Part shown: one piece after another, positions 48,845 through 58,247 of the stretch | How positions within the stretch are numbered: position 1 is the first letter of the stretch | How the letters are laid out: each line of letters starts with the position of its first letter | Assembly: GCA_021927905.1 (NCBI GenBank) | Contig: BLLK01000022.1 | Location: 1,364,001 to 1,428,000 of the forward strand | Direction: 5' to 3' | DNA from: Chaetoceros tenuissimus | Lineage: Eukaryota > Bacillariophyta > Thalassiosirophyceae > Chaetocerotales > Chaetocerotaceae | Length of the DNA stretch: 64,000 nt | Translations under genes and position numbers: made by a program | The notes under the pieces: model-generated | What the model was told of the DNA's origin: nothing | What the model saw: only the letters and a program-made list of their open reading frames with translations | Database searches by the model: none

Positions 48845-51085
48845 ATGCAAGTCTCGCCTCAAAATACTCTATCTATACACTCTATCTGTATTGATTCTCA
48901 GTCCACCATGTCGTCTCTAGAGAACTACTATTCAGCTGAAGGTTTATCCACACCTTTTGAATACAAGAGGGAACACATCAGCTTCGGGAAGGAGACTTTG
49001 ATCTCCAATGGCTTGTTGGACATTAGCTCTGACGGTGGCATCCTAAGAGCCAGACCTTTCTTCGAGATTGCCTCAGCACTAGCTCGATCCCCAATGTTCC
49101 CAGTAGGTGATGCCCCAGCTCTCTCTCTCTGTCTGATAGATGACCAGCTAAGGATCATGTTCACCTCGGCGCATCTTCGTTTCATTCCAGATGAGAATAG
49201 CATCAGTTGTGAGGAACAGTTTCTAGTGGCGGCTACAAGCCCAAGATCTGATCAAGCCTTGCTCCTCTCCCTTGTTCCACAGTCGGCTCCTCAGCTTTAC
49301 CTTGATGGTTTTGATGTCAAGCTGTTGACAAAGAGAAGAGACGATGAGGTGATTGCGAATCTAGAGAGAATGTCCATTGCATCCACGTCGAAAGATAACA
49401 GCCTCCCGGTTCAGAATTGTGTAGCGATTCCGCCGGCTCTATTCAAGTTTCTGCTCTCTCAGGACGTTGGTACTCCTTTGGAATGCCTTTTAGCTGTGCT
49501 ACATTGGCTACTTCAGCAGAACTTGTCATCCTTCGTTCCAACGACTGGAGGAGATAGAATTAGGAAGCCTTTGAGCCCTTCTCTCCGTGATCTATTATCT
49601 TTCTTGGTGTTAGGTTGCAGAGTCCCTGACAACCTGAAAAGTGCAGCGTCCACAACCTTTGAGCCATTTCCAATTGGAGAAGTTTACTCCAAGTCTCGCG
49701 CGCTAGTTCTCAAGTGGACCATAGTAGTGGAAGAAGAAGAGCTAGAAGGTGAAGGAGAAGCGAATGGCATTCCAGTGAATGTACATGTTGAGCAACCTCC
49801 TCCTCTATCTGTGCAGAATGTACCTGGACGTGGAATGGAGGCTGCAGACCGTCTGTCAAGACCACAGGAACCACAGCAGCATCAGCAAACACAGCAAATG
49901 CATCAGCCTCAGCAAACTCAACAGCTTCAACAAGGCAACATTTCGGCAAATGATATATTGGTATCTCTTCTGGAGAACATAGGTGGGATGAAGAAGAGGT
50001 CTAGTTCCTCCTTCTTTGAGGTCGAAGGTCATGAGAGGTTGGAAAGAGCTTGGCGCCTACTTGGCTCCATCGACGGCTCTCTTCTGGATGAACTTCCCGC
50101 TGGAGTAGTGGCTCTCTACAAGCAAAAGGATGGAGCAGCTATGGCAAGAACTCTGAACGCGGTAGCTGGTGATCTTGTCACTGTATCTTCGGCTGTCATG
50201 GCAACTTTGAGAAATAGTGTGTCCACTAATGGTCTTTACAGTCAACAGCCGCAAGGTCTCTCAATCCTAATGTGCAAGCCCAAGGATGATAGTGTGGATA
50301 TTGCCGATATTATGGGAACAGCGGATGGTATTGCTCCTTCTATGCTACCCAGCCTTCTGAAAGGTCAGAACTTTGAAGACTTGCTTCATGCGAAGGTAAC
50401 CCCTCCTAAGTCGATTGTTGAATTGGAGTTTGTACTTCAAGGTTACCTGGAGATTCTAAAATTCTTGATTCAAGGCAGCCTGCTTCATGAAAAGTTTTCT
50501 CAGCTAGTCACTTCCTTCAATATCAAGAAAGCAACCTTCAACAGCTTCTTCAAGCTTCAGGGAAAAGATTTCTTGATGACCTTCCTCCATGGAGTGAATT
50601 CAAACATTGCGAGATTCGTCAATTCCTGTTGGGATGGGAATCCATCGCCAGCCCTCTTGAAGTTCGATGATCTAATCTCGGAAGTAGAATGTGGGAACCT
50701 CATGAATGTCTGGAGGATTGCCTCTGCGGCAGCTCAGTCTGTCCCAACTAGTTCTGGCAATGAGACCAAGAATGAAACTAAGTCTGAAAAGCCAGAGAAG
50801 AAGCCAAAGAACAAGAAGCAGAAGCTTTCGGAGGAAAGAAACTGCGACTGCCCAGACCTCTTGATTGAAAATTGGGGAGACAAAGCGAATAAAGGTGCTC
50901 GCAAAGCTTTGGAGGAATCCAAAGGTATTTGTACTCCTATCATCCGGGGGTCAGAGATGTGCTGCAGATTTTACTTCAGTGGCAAGTGTAACTTCCCAAA
51001 TTGCAAATCCCGTGCTCACTTTGTGAATCTCACACCTGGTGAGAAGGACCAGATTGCAAAGTACAGAGCTGCGCTACTAGGTTAG
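48845..51085 (+). CDS. Gag-like ORF of the second DIRS-like element
   Basis: 746 residues, or 725 from the second ATG at 48908. A Gln/His-rich segment at about 335-360 is followed by helices and a Lys-rich stretch. The C-terminus has a CCCH-like zinc-binding motif (CCRFYFSGKCNFPNC, then H), in the same place as in the first element. It is probably the nucleocapsid-like protein. Confidence 0.7.
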   Translation: MQVSPQNTLSIHSICIDSQSTMSSLENYYSAEGLSTPFEYKREHISFGKETLISNGLLDISSDGGILRARPFFEIASALARSPMFPVGDAPALSLCLIDDQLRIMFTSAHLRFIPDENSISCEEQFLVAATSPRSDQALLLSLVPQSAPQLYLDGFDVKLLTKRRDDEVIANLERMSIASTSKDNSLPVQNCVAIPPALFKFLLSQDVGTPLECLLAVLHWLLQQNLSSFVPTTGGDRIRKPLSPSLRDLLSFLVLGCRVPDNLKSAASTTFEPFPIGEVYSKSRALVLKWTIVVEEEELEGEGEANGIPVNVHVEQPPPLSVQNVPGRGMEAADRLSRPQEPQQHQQTQQMHQPQQTQQLQQGNISANDILVSLLENIGGMKKRSSSSFFEVEGHERLERAWRLLGSIDGSLLDELPAGVVALYKQKDGAAMARTLNAVAGDLVTVSSAVMATLRNSVSTNGLYSQQPQGLSILMCKPKDDSVDIADIMGTADGIAPSMLPSLLKGQNFEDLLHAKVTPPKSIVELEFVLQGYLEILKFLIQGSLLHEKFSQLVTSFNIKKATFNSFFKLQGKDFLMTFLHGVNSNIARFVNSCWDGNPSPALLKFDDLISEVECGNLMNVWRIASAAAQSVPTSSGNETKNETKSEKPEKKPKNKKQKLSEERNCDCPDLLIENWGDKANKGARKALEESKGICTPIIRGSEMCCRFYFSGKCNFPNCKSRAHFVNLTPGEKDQIAKYRAALLG

Positions 51086-51189
51086 TTTCTTTCTGTGACT
51101 CACAAGCCACAACTTTGATTGTGGAATAACAATAAATATATTTTATTGTTTACTCATTTATTTTATTATTATTATTATTAGATTCTGGA

Positions 51190-53766
51190 ATGGTCATTAT
51201 TGACGCACCCGAGGGTAAGTCACTCGCGATGGACATTGATTCGTCTGACTCAGTCCTCCTGTCGGAACAAGACTCCCAATCCCCTCCTCCTCCCAAATCT
51301 TCTCCAACAATTGAAGTGATGAAAAGGGACTTCGTTTCTAACATTGCAAGGATTCTGAATTCCCCAGCCTTGGAACTTCCTCCCCCTCCCTTCAAGTTTG
51401 AAAACACAGAAGAAGCGAAAGTATTCAATTCAAAATTGATAGAGGAATTCGACTACGATTTGGACCGTCTTTTCGATGCACATCTTTACTCCGCAGTCCA
51501 TCCTGGAGCAGAGTTTCGGAGTTCGGATGAAGTTGGATGCCTTCTAAGCGTTCATAAAGATTGGGAAAAGCTGAAGAGGATTATGGACGAAGGTGTGGAT
51601 CTTGGAGTTTCCGATGTGAGAACGGAAGAAGAGAAAATCTCTGACTTTCAAGAAGCCTTTAGGAAAGGAAACAGTGGCACGATGAAAGATCCGGAAGCGA
51701 AGAAATCAGTCAGGGAAAACCAATTCAAAGAGGTAGATCACGGAAGAGCAATTCCGATTACTCTTGAATGTGCTTCCAATCTCAAGGATGCTGGAATTAC
51801 TCCCCTCGGCTGTGCAGTCCAATGGACTATTGATGAGCTGGGTAATCCTCAAATTAAGAGAAGAACGACCCACAACTTGTCATTTCAGTGGGGCTCGGGA
51901 AAATCTCTGAACGAAATGGTTGAAGAGGACAAGTTGGAGGAGATCTACTATGGCCCTTGCCTGAAGAGATGTTCTTTTCAGATTCATCAGATGAGACTGA
52001 ATAATCCTCTGATACCAATCCTCCTTGCAAAATTCGACATTGATGCTGCTTTCAGAAGGATGAGTGTTCTTCTAAGATATTCTCCGATGTTCCTCTCAGT
52101 GTTGGATGATACAGCTTATTTAGATTTGAGAATGCCCTTCGGTAGCAATCAAGGACCAGGAAAGTTTGGTTTAGTTAGTGAAACTGTGGCTGATGTCGCA
52201 AATCACTTAATGGACAATGAGTTCTTTGATCCCAAGCAACTCAAATCCTCTTTCTCGGATTCTGTCCCAAGAACTGAGGTATTATCAGAAGATATAGAAT
52301 TCGGTTTCGCAATTCCTTTACTCCATGGAACCGAAGAGAGACGATCCTATTGGGATGTCTTTGTGGACGACTTGATCAATGTCCTGTTGAAAGATGCAGA
52401 ACTGGAAGCAAAGGCAAGAGAAGCAGCTGCAATCGCCTTGGAGCTTCTGTTTCGACCTCTAGCTAAGAATGAGCATATAAAGAGAAATACGATTTTAAAG
52501 ATCACCAAACTTAGAGCCGAAGGCAGATTGGAAGAATTAAAGATTGTCCTTGGTTGGCTCTTCAATACAAGACTCTTCAGGATCTATATTCCTGATGAAA
52601 AAGGTCGTCGTTGGTTATATGATTTGTCCTCCATCATTGAGAAAGGCTATTCAAAAGATTGGGTGACTAAACAGGAGCTGGAATCTCTGATTGGAAAATT
52701 GAATGAAGCAGCTCATATCTGCAATGAAGGGAGATTCTTTCTATCTCGAATCAGAAACTGTGCATCAAGAGCTGAGAAATTTGCAAGAGCGAAACTTCAT
52801 ACAGGTGAAATTCTGGATCTTGAGTTATGGACGGTTCTTCTCAGGAAACTAATGGTGGATGGTAGATCTCTGAATCATGTCAACCCAACGATTCCTAGTC
52901 TTTTTCTCAAGCAAGATGCTAGCAGTGAAGAAGGTATAGGAGGCTTCAACGATCTAGGCTTTGCCTGGAGATACATCTTTGACACCGCCATCAAAGGCAA
53001 TGACTTCATCCATATTAATACTTGGGAACAACTTGCTGGTGTTGTGAATATCTGGTATGCAATTCTCCTGTTGGATATTGATAATGGTCAAGGCATGAAA
53101 TTCTTAGATCAGTCTGACAACATGACAGCCCTCAAGTGGATGTTGACCTCGAAGTACTACGACTCCAAAGAACATGTTCAATCTATCCTTCGTGAGAAGA
53201 TTTCTAGAAAACTTGCTGAGATTCTTCTGTCGCATGATGTCTCAATATACACTCAACATACTCCTGGTGTAGAAAATGAAATTGCAGATGCTCTTTCCAG
53301 AAATAAGAACTTATCTAACATTGCTGTCATTTCAAAAATTAAACAGATGAACAAACCGAACCCGGTCAAAGAGGGGAAGATGGACCTAATAGTGACAGAC
53401 TTACCGGAGGAGATTATCTTATGGATAGAATCGATCGTGCTAGAAGCGACGCAATTAATGGAGTTACCAAAGGAACTTGTGACAAAGATAAAGCTAGGTT
53501 TGGAAAATGGGAGAAATTCACAACCAAAGCCGATATTGACACTTTCCTCCTTACAGCAGACAGAAAGGAAAGAAATGCAATCCTCTGTGCTTTCGCGTAC
53601 GCGATCAGAAATAATGAATTTGGCTTCACTTCACAAAATAAACTTCGAAGAGACACCGTTCAAGTTACCGTCGACACAGTTTGTAAGACATTCAGAGCGA
53701 ATGGACTTCCTGACCCATCATTGGACCAGTCAAGTGAGAAGTGCATCCAACTTAAGCGACAATTGA
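51190..53766 (+). CDS. Reverse transcriptase / RNase H of the second DIRS-like element
   Basis: 858 residues. Palm motifs AKFDIDAAFRRMSVLL and WDVFVDDLINVLL (VDD) mark the polymerase. The RNase H-like part has KQDASSEEGIGGF, FLDQSDNMTALKW and TPGVENEIADALSR. Its 3' end overlaps the recombinase ORF in another frame, as in the first element. Confidence 0.85.
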   Translation: MVIIDAPEGKSLAMDIDSSDSVLLSEQDSQSPPPPKSSPTIEVMKRDFVSNIARILNSPALELPPPPFKFENTEEAKVFNSKLIEEFDYDLDRLFDAHLYSAVHPGAEFRSSDEVGCLLSVHKDWEKLKRIMDEGVDLGVSDVRTEEEKISDFQEAFRKGNSGTMKDPEAKKSVRENQFKEVDHGRAIPITLECASNLKDAGITPLGCAVQWTIDELGNPQIKRRTTHNLSFQWGSGKSLNEMVEEDKLEEIYYGPCLKRCSFQIHQMRLNNPLIPILLAKFDIDAAFRRMSVLLRYSPMFLSVLDDTAYLDLRMPFGSNQGPGKFGLVSETVADVANHLMDNEFFDPKQLKSSFSDSVPRTEVLSEDIEFGFAIPLLHGTEERRSYWDVFVDDLINVLLKDAELEAKAREAAAIALELLFRPLAKNEHIKRNTILKITKLRAEGRLEELKIVLGWLFNTRLFRIYIPDEKGRRWLYDLSSIIEKGYSKDWVTKQELESLIGKLNEAAHICNEGRFFLSRIRNCASRAEKFARAKLHTGEILDLELWTVLLRKLMVDGRSLNHVNPTIPSLFLKQDASSEEGIGGFNDLGFAWRYIFDTAIKGNDFIHINTWEQLAGVVNIWYAILLLDIDNGQGMKFLDQSDNMTALKWMLTSKYYDSKEHVQSILREKISRKLAEILLSHDVSIYTQHTPGVENEIADALSRNKNLSNIAVISKIKQMNKPNPVKEGKMDLIVTDLPEEIILWIESIVLEATQLMELPKELVTKIKLGLENGRNSQPKPILTLSSLQQTERKEMQSSVLSRTRSEIMNLASLHKINFEETPFKLPSTQFVRHSERMDFLTHHWTSQVRSASNLSDN

Positions 53767-54527
53767 AGTTTTATGAAAATCAGGATGGGCCGGTTAAAAG
53801 ACAACCAGCTCTTCCGCTATCATTCTTTTGGTACATTGTGAGGAATCTCTCAGGACTCAATGAGCACGACAGAGCGATTTATCAATTAATAATCCTGGCC
53901 TTCTTCTGCATGGCTAGATCATGTGAATATTCGGATACTCCAAACTCTCAAGATAAGAAGACGAAGAAATTATGTCTCAAGGATTTCATCTTTTTCGTTG
54001 ATGGATCTCAAGTTGGATGGGACCATGAGAATATTGGAAACGCCTCTGCGGTAGCTATCACTTTCAATGCAAAGAACGGACTCAAGAATGATACCGTAAC
54101 TAATGCAAAAACAGGAAACGACCTTTGTCCATGCCTCACAGCAGCAAAGATTGTGAAGAGAATTAGAGACTACCCTAACACCAACGGTGACACTGAGATT
54201 GATGTATATCTTCAAGATGGGAAGTTGAAACATGTAAAAAGTTCGCAGATAGCACAGAGACTTCAAACAGTGGCAAGAACAATGGGCCAACAAACACTTG
54301 GATTGGACCCTAACTCAATTGGTACACATTCTTTACGATGCTCTTTAGCTTTAATGTTACATCTCGCTGGTAAAAGTGACTCTTACATCAAACTTCATGG
54401 TCGTTGGTTGTCTTTAGCCTTCATGGATTACATCAAGCGTCAAATTGCTCAACTTGATGATGATACTCTACAGAAGATCACAAACTCTTCGGTTTTGGAC
54501 TTCCTCCAAATTTCAATTAACAATTAA
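53421..54527 (+). CDS. Tyrosine recombinase of the second DIRS-like element
   Basis: 368 residues with a helical N-terminal core-binding region (KARFGKWEKFTTKADIDTFL) and a catalytic region with GTHSLRCSLALMLH and LHGRWLSLAFMDYI, giving the expected H-x-x-R and downstream Tyr. It overlaps the reverse-transcriptase ORF by about 345 bp. It integrates without making a target duplication, matching the clean insertion seen here. Confidence 0.85.
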   Translation: MDRIDRARSDAINGVTKGTCDKDKARFGKWEKFTTKADIDTFLLTADRKERNAILCAFAYAIRNNEFGFTSQNKLRRDTVQVTVDTVCKTFRANGLPDPSLDQSSEKCIQLKRQLKFYENQDGPVKRQPALPLSFFWYIVRNLSGLNEHDRAIYQLIILAFFCMARSCEYSDTPNSQDKKTKKLCLKDFIFFVDGSQVGWDHENIGNASAVAITFNAKNGLKNDTVTNAKTGNDLCPCLTAAKIVKRIRDYPNTNGDTEIDVYLQDGKLKHVKSSQIAQRLQTVARTMGQQTLGLDPNSIGTHSLRCSLALMLHLAGKSDSYIKLHGRWLSLAFMDYIKRQIAQLDDDTLQKITNSSVLDFLQISINN

Positions 54528-54613
54528 GAAATAAGTAAGATCCATACACTCCAAAAATGGTTCAATCAAATATCGTGTATTCGGAGTCTACATTCTCCGC
54601 TCTCACTTCATTC

Positions 54614-55193
54614 CTGGTTTGAGTATGATTCTCACCTTTCTTGTAGGTATTCACCTTCCTGCCATAACAACTTGGTATGATTTGTCATTGCAATAAGGTT
54701 GAGACTTCTTTCTCGTAGCTAGGGAGTAGAGCTTTGGGCTCCTTCATTCCACATAGGCCTGCCTATGATTAGTACTGCACATTCTGATCAACATCGACAA
54801 TTGAAAGTTAGAATTATAGTGGCTATAGTCATTTTTGATTCTGTAATGAAATTCGATTTGAGTCCCGTGCAGACTTTGAAAACCAAGTTTTTCTCTCTCT
54901 CTCCTGTCATTGTTTTTCAAAGTTGACGTTCAATCGCTTTGTTGATCATGATGTGGTTGTACTTAATTTCACCCACCCTCCGCCCTCTGGTTTGAGTATG
55001 ATTCTCACCTTTCTTGTAGGTATTCACCTTCCTGCCATAACAACTTGGTATGATTTGTCATTGCAATAAGGTTGAGACTTCTTTCTCGTAGAGCTTTGGG
55101 CTCCTTCATTCCACATAGGCCTGCCTATGATTAGTACTGCACATTCTGATCAACATCGACAATTGAAAGTTAGAATTATAGTGGCTATAGTCA
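54614..55193 (+). repeat. Right repeat block (B-A-B) of the second DIRS-like element
   Basis: B (54614-54831), A (54832-54971), a GC-richer spacer, then B again (54987-55193). The internal B-A junction reads GTCATTTTTGATTC, the sequence expected if the two outer ends were joined in a circle. Confidence 0.85.
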
Positions 55194-55659
55194 CTCATGG
55201 GGTTGCAGATCAAATGAAGATTCAAAGCGATGGAACACGAATTGGCCAAATTGGGAAGAGTGTATATCATTTATTTGTAAAAATGATAGTATGAGCAGTT
55301 GTCTCTGTTATAGAGATGAAGCTAGTGCACGCAATGCTAGTTTCAGCTGTATCAACAATGTTTTTAATTTGACTCTACTCGAAAAAGGAGCCACTTTTGA
55401 TAAGGAACTGCCGCCTTGGGAAGATAAATTAGGTTGGCCGTCATTAGTGAGATATGGCAAATGTGAGGGCAATGTTGGGTCTTCGATGGACACTGAGTTT
55501 GTTGATGAATACAAAAGGAAATTTCATCTATATCGCAATTTTGGAGCATGCTCAATATTAGTTTGTACAATCTTAACATTTGATGGATGTAGACGTCGAA
55601 GAAATCGATACCTACCCGAACAAGTAGTAACCGCCACTAATGCTATTGAGATGAGATAA

Positions 55660-56241
55660 GTACAAAAAGGGATTAAAGTGAATGAGAATTCTGTTCATAC
55701 CATAAAACTAGAATTATGCAAGGATTGGCAGCTTGCAATGTAATAAATTTTTACATAGTATATCTGACTTCATGATTAATGATATGTAGTACAATTCATG
55801 TACATTCAATTGCTTCTGTTTTATTCACTGGAATCAACTAGACCTCTGCTTCGTTTGCTTCTTTTTCAGCCTATTTGAGAATCCTTTTTGTTTGAACGAC
55901 ATTTTTGCAATCTACTGGTAAATGTTCATGGAGAATTGGAAATGGATTGCAAACAGCATTTTTGTTTGGATGGCAAAGAAGATCGTAGATGCAATTGGAA
56001 ATATAGTGATTTGAGATTTGAAGAGGAAAGTTGAAACACACCTAGAAAAATGAGAACATATTCTCATGTACTATTTTAGCTTTTGACAGTTTCAAGCCTC
56101 TCGCCAAAAGATCCAACAAAACAGAAATACGTTTTTCACACCTCCGACCTCTTTTTATTTCCGAGATGATGCAATTCTGAACAAGATGAAGTCAACTCAA
56201 TACCAACGTAGAAACACAAAGCAAAGTAGTATATTTATAAA
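55660..56241. other. Intergenic region, nothing recognised
   Basis: About 580 bp between the interrupted gene and the second GT8 gene. No repeat or sizeable frame was recognised; the promoter of the GT8 gene is presumably near its right end. Confidence 0.4.
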
Positions 56242-57186
56242 ATGACTACAATGAAAGGGAAAAGAAAAAGGCCCCGACTAAGTTTCAAAATAGTCTTCTA
56301 TTTAGCCGTTATCCTTCTTTTACTCATTCTCATATCGACACAAGGCTTGTTGTTACTGAATATGCTATCAATGCCAAGTACTGTCATCTCTATACCTTCT
56401 GTATCCGATGAAAGTAAAGCATCTCATTATTGCCTGAATGAAGACTTTCAACCGGTTCATAAGGCGTCGGTATGGACAATGCTGAATGACAACTTGAAAT
56501 ATGTACCATCGGCAGCCAAGATGGGAAGAGGTGTAGAAGCTCATACAAAAACGCCTCATGATCTTGTAGTGATGGAGATTGAAGGAAAGCCACTTGGTGA
56601 TGATAACTGGAAAATATTGAAAGAAGTTGGCTTCAAGCGATGTGTAGTCAAAAGTATTCCAGCTCCACAAAAGACGAGATTTAATCTGGTTGAAAAGTTC
56701 GCTGTGTTGCATGTATGGGCAATGACTGTTTATGATACAGTTTTATTCATTGATGCAGATACATTAGTCAAAAAGAGTCTTGACCGTCTAATTAATATGG
56801 ATCTGAAAGGAAAGACGATTGGTGTTACACAAGATTTCATGTACAGAAGTGGAAAGTGGGTCGAGACTTTTAACTCAGGAGTACTCTTGCTTCATCCCTC
56901 TGAGAAAGAATACGACCGCTTGATGAAACTGTTACGAAGTGGCATCGAATATGAATATTCAAGTTCAGATCAAGGCTTCTTGAATGTAGTATACAAAGAC
57001 GACTGGCATGAGATAGGTTTCTTGAACAATGCTAATCTGGCAGTGTATGTCAAAGATCGAAAGACTTGGGACTCATACAATGTTGATGATATTAACATCA
57101 TACACTATACAATGAAGAAACCTTGGAAGTGTGGTTTTAATGGACGGTATGGACCAATATGTAAGATATGGCTTGATGCTCCGTGA
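56242..57186 (+). CDS. GT8-family glycosyltransferase (copy 2)
   Basis: A single exon encoding 314 residues. The anchor (FYLAVILLLLILISTQGLLL) and short stem differ from copy 1, but from LNEDFQPVHKASVWTMLNDN to the end the two proteins are nearly the same. All GT8 features are kept: LFIDADTLV, FNSGVLLLHPSEKEYD, SDQGFLNVVYKDDW and HYTMKKPWKCG. Conserved catalytic residues in both copies with free change in the stem suggest both are under selection. Copy 2 is followed by a TMEM43 remnant and then by the intact membrane-protein paralogue, so it belongs to the second copy of the duplicated module. Confidence 0.85.
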   Translation: MTTMKGKRKRPRLSFKIVFYLAVILLLLILISTQGLLLLNMLSMPSTVISIPSVSDESKASHYCLNEDFQPVHKASVWTMLNDNLKYVPSAAKMGRGVEAHTKTPHDLVVMEIEGKPLGDDNWKILKEVGFKRCVVKSIPAPQKTRFNLVEKFAVLHVWAMTVYDTVLFIDADTLVKKSLDRLINMDLKGKTIGVTQDFMYRSGKWVETFNSGVLLLHPSEKEYDRLMKLLRSGIEYEYSSSDQGFLNVVYKDDWHEIGFLNNANLAVYVKDRKTWDSYNVDDINIIHYTMKKPWKCGFNGRYGPICKIWLDAP

Positions 57187-57260
57187 AAAAGTCCTTGGAC
57201 TTGTATTAGAGGAATGAAAAAGTAGTGTTTTGGTTCAACTTCGACTTTCTACTTTGTTAT

Positions 57261-57400
57261 AGAGGCTTCTTGTCTCTTCTGTGATCGGAATTGTATAGGC
57301 TGCCAACTGTCCTTTTTTCTTTGAAGTTGTAGTTTCTATCTACGTTGGAGCACAGGTGAAGTTTACAAGAATCAAAAAGATGAAGCTCAATCGAGAGGAA
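57261..57400 (+). pseudogene. Remnant of the TMEM43 C-terminus
   Basis: The reverse strand is similar to 43133-43285 on the plus strand (shared CTCCAACGTAGAT and CAGCC-ATTCC blocks), so a TMEM43-like C-terminal coding piece lies here on the plus strand. It has no usable frame. It shows that the duplicated block once included part of the TMEM43 neighbour, though now in another order. Confidence 0.5.
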
Positions 57401-57641
57401 GCATTGCATCTGAAATATGATGTTGAGCAATCGTTCTTGTGTATCTCCTGCGGGGTAAATGTGCACATTTCCAAATCTTTCAAAGTATTTTAAAATATAA
57501 AATATGAAATTAAATAAAGTTAAAGAACATTTACTCCTGTCGATATGATTGTTTTTAAGACTTTTTGATTACTTCAATCGACATGAATATAGCGTCGAGT
57601 CAATTCAAATTCATCAATGTTCAATCACCTGCTTGTGCCAT

Positions 57642-57851
57642 TTAATTCCCTCCACGTCCTGGGCGCCCTGGACGTCTTCCTCTGCAGCGTAGTCTTCTGC
57701 AGGGTGGAGTTTCATGTTCATTTCCTTCATCTGAATCAGATGAAGATCCGCAGTCCACAGGATTACGACGTGTGCAGACGGCGCTTGTTTGTGCCACCAA
57801 GAAAAGTAACATCATCGCAAAGACGATGAGGACTTGTCTTTTTGAACGCAT
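57642..57851 (-). CDS. Small secreted Cys-rich cationic peptide
   Basis: A 69-residue ORF with a textbook signal peptide (MRSKRQVLIVFAMMLLFLVA, cleavage after QTSA). The mature 45 residues contain four cysteines, an acidic Ser/Asp/Glu stretch in the middle (SSSDSDEGNEHE) and a very basic end (RRLRCRGRRPGRPGRG). Such an acidic-then-basic layout resembles propeptides of cationic defence or silica-interacting peptides, but there is no family match. It lies between the second GT8 gene and the membrane-protein paralogue and has no counterpart in the first module copy. The frame is short, so it needs transcript support. Confidence 0.45.
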   Translation of the reverse strand: MRSKRQVLIVFAMMLLFLVAQTSAVCTRRNPVDCGSSSDSDEGNEHETPPCRRLRCRGRRPGRPGRGGN

Positions 57852-58247
57852 CCAAACATGTTCAGAGTTTCTAATATTATGTCAAGTATGGTGACTGGAT
57901 TGTTATGATATCAGCGAACCGAAGACCTCTTAGTCAAGTAGAGGAATATTTTTGTCACATTCCATCTTCCTCTATTCTCTTTTGATCAGAAATAATCGTA
58001 AAATATTAAATTCCAATGCTGATGAATCACTCTTGATTATCCGGTTAAAGAACCGTTTCTATACCACGACGTTGTGACATTCCCTCTTCTCTTTCGATCG
58101 GATGTAATCGTGAAGTAGTATTATTACTTTACAATAGCTTTTGAAATGTACTTTCACTTTTATCATGAACATGAATGATACACAGCTGGAAGATTTCTTC
58201 CGCACTCTTTCCTAACAGATGTTCTACGAAAACATGAGAATGAATTA
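57852..58247. other. Divergent intergenic region
   Basis: About 400 bp between the peptide gene and the membrane-protein gene. CATTCC-CTTCTCT-like blocks occur twice (57.96 and 58.08 kb), followed by TCGTGAA/TCGTAAA and AGTAATTAT-like sequence, which looks like an old short duplication. Confidence 0.4.

Larger units (their letters stand above)
47817..55193 (+). mobile_element. Second DIRS-order retroelement, whole-looking
   Basis: 7.4 kb on the plus strand, with gag, reverse transcriptase/RNase H and tyrosine recombinase in that order and no DDE integrase. Split direct repeats are arranged as in the first element: a 140-bp left repeat (47817-47956) recurs inside at 54832-54971, and a repeat of about 210 bp occurs at 54614-54831 and 54987-55193. 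Protein similarity to the first element is low, so it is another family of the same order. Repeat copies are nearly identical and all three ORFs are long, so it looks whole and young. It lies within a host gene. Confidence 0.9.
47032..55659 (+). pseudogene. Multipass membrane-protein gene split by a DIRS-like insertion
   Basis: The 5' part (47032-47816) encodes about 262 residues with several membrane segments, and the 3' part (55194-55659) encodes the Cys-rich ectodomain (SCLCYRDEASARNASFSC, PPWEDKLGWPSL) and a last hydrophobic segment. Both parts align end to end with the intact paralogue at 58248-59378. Host sequence stops at ...GGGGCTA and resumes at CTCATGGGG, exactly where the paralogue reads GGGGCTACTCATGGGG, so the insertion caused no target duplication or loss and the two host parts remain in phase. 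As it stands the 5' part reads into the element and stops within a few bases. The rest of the host gene looks undamaged, so the insertion is recent. Confidence 0.85.
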
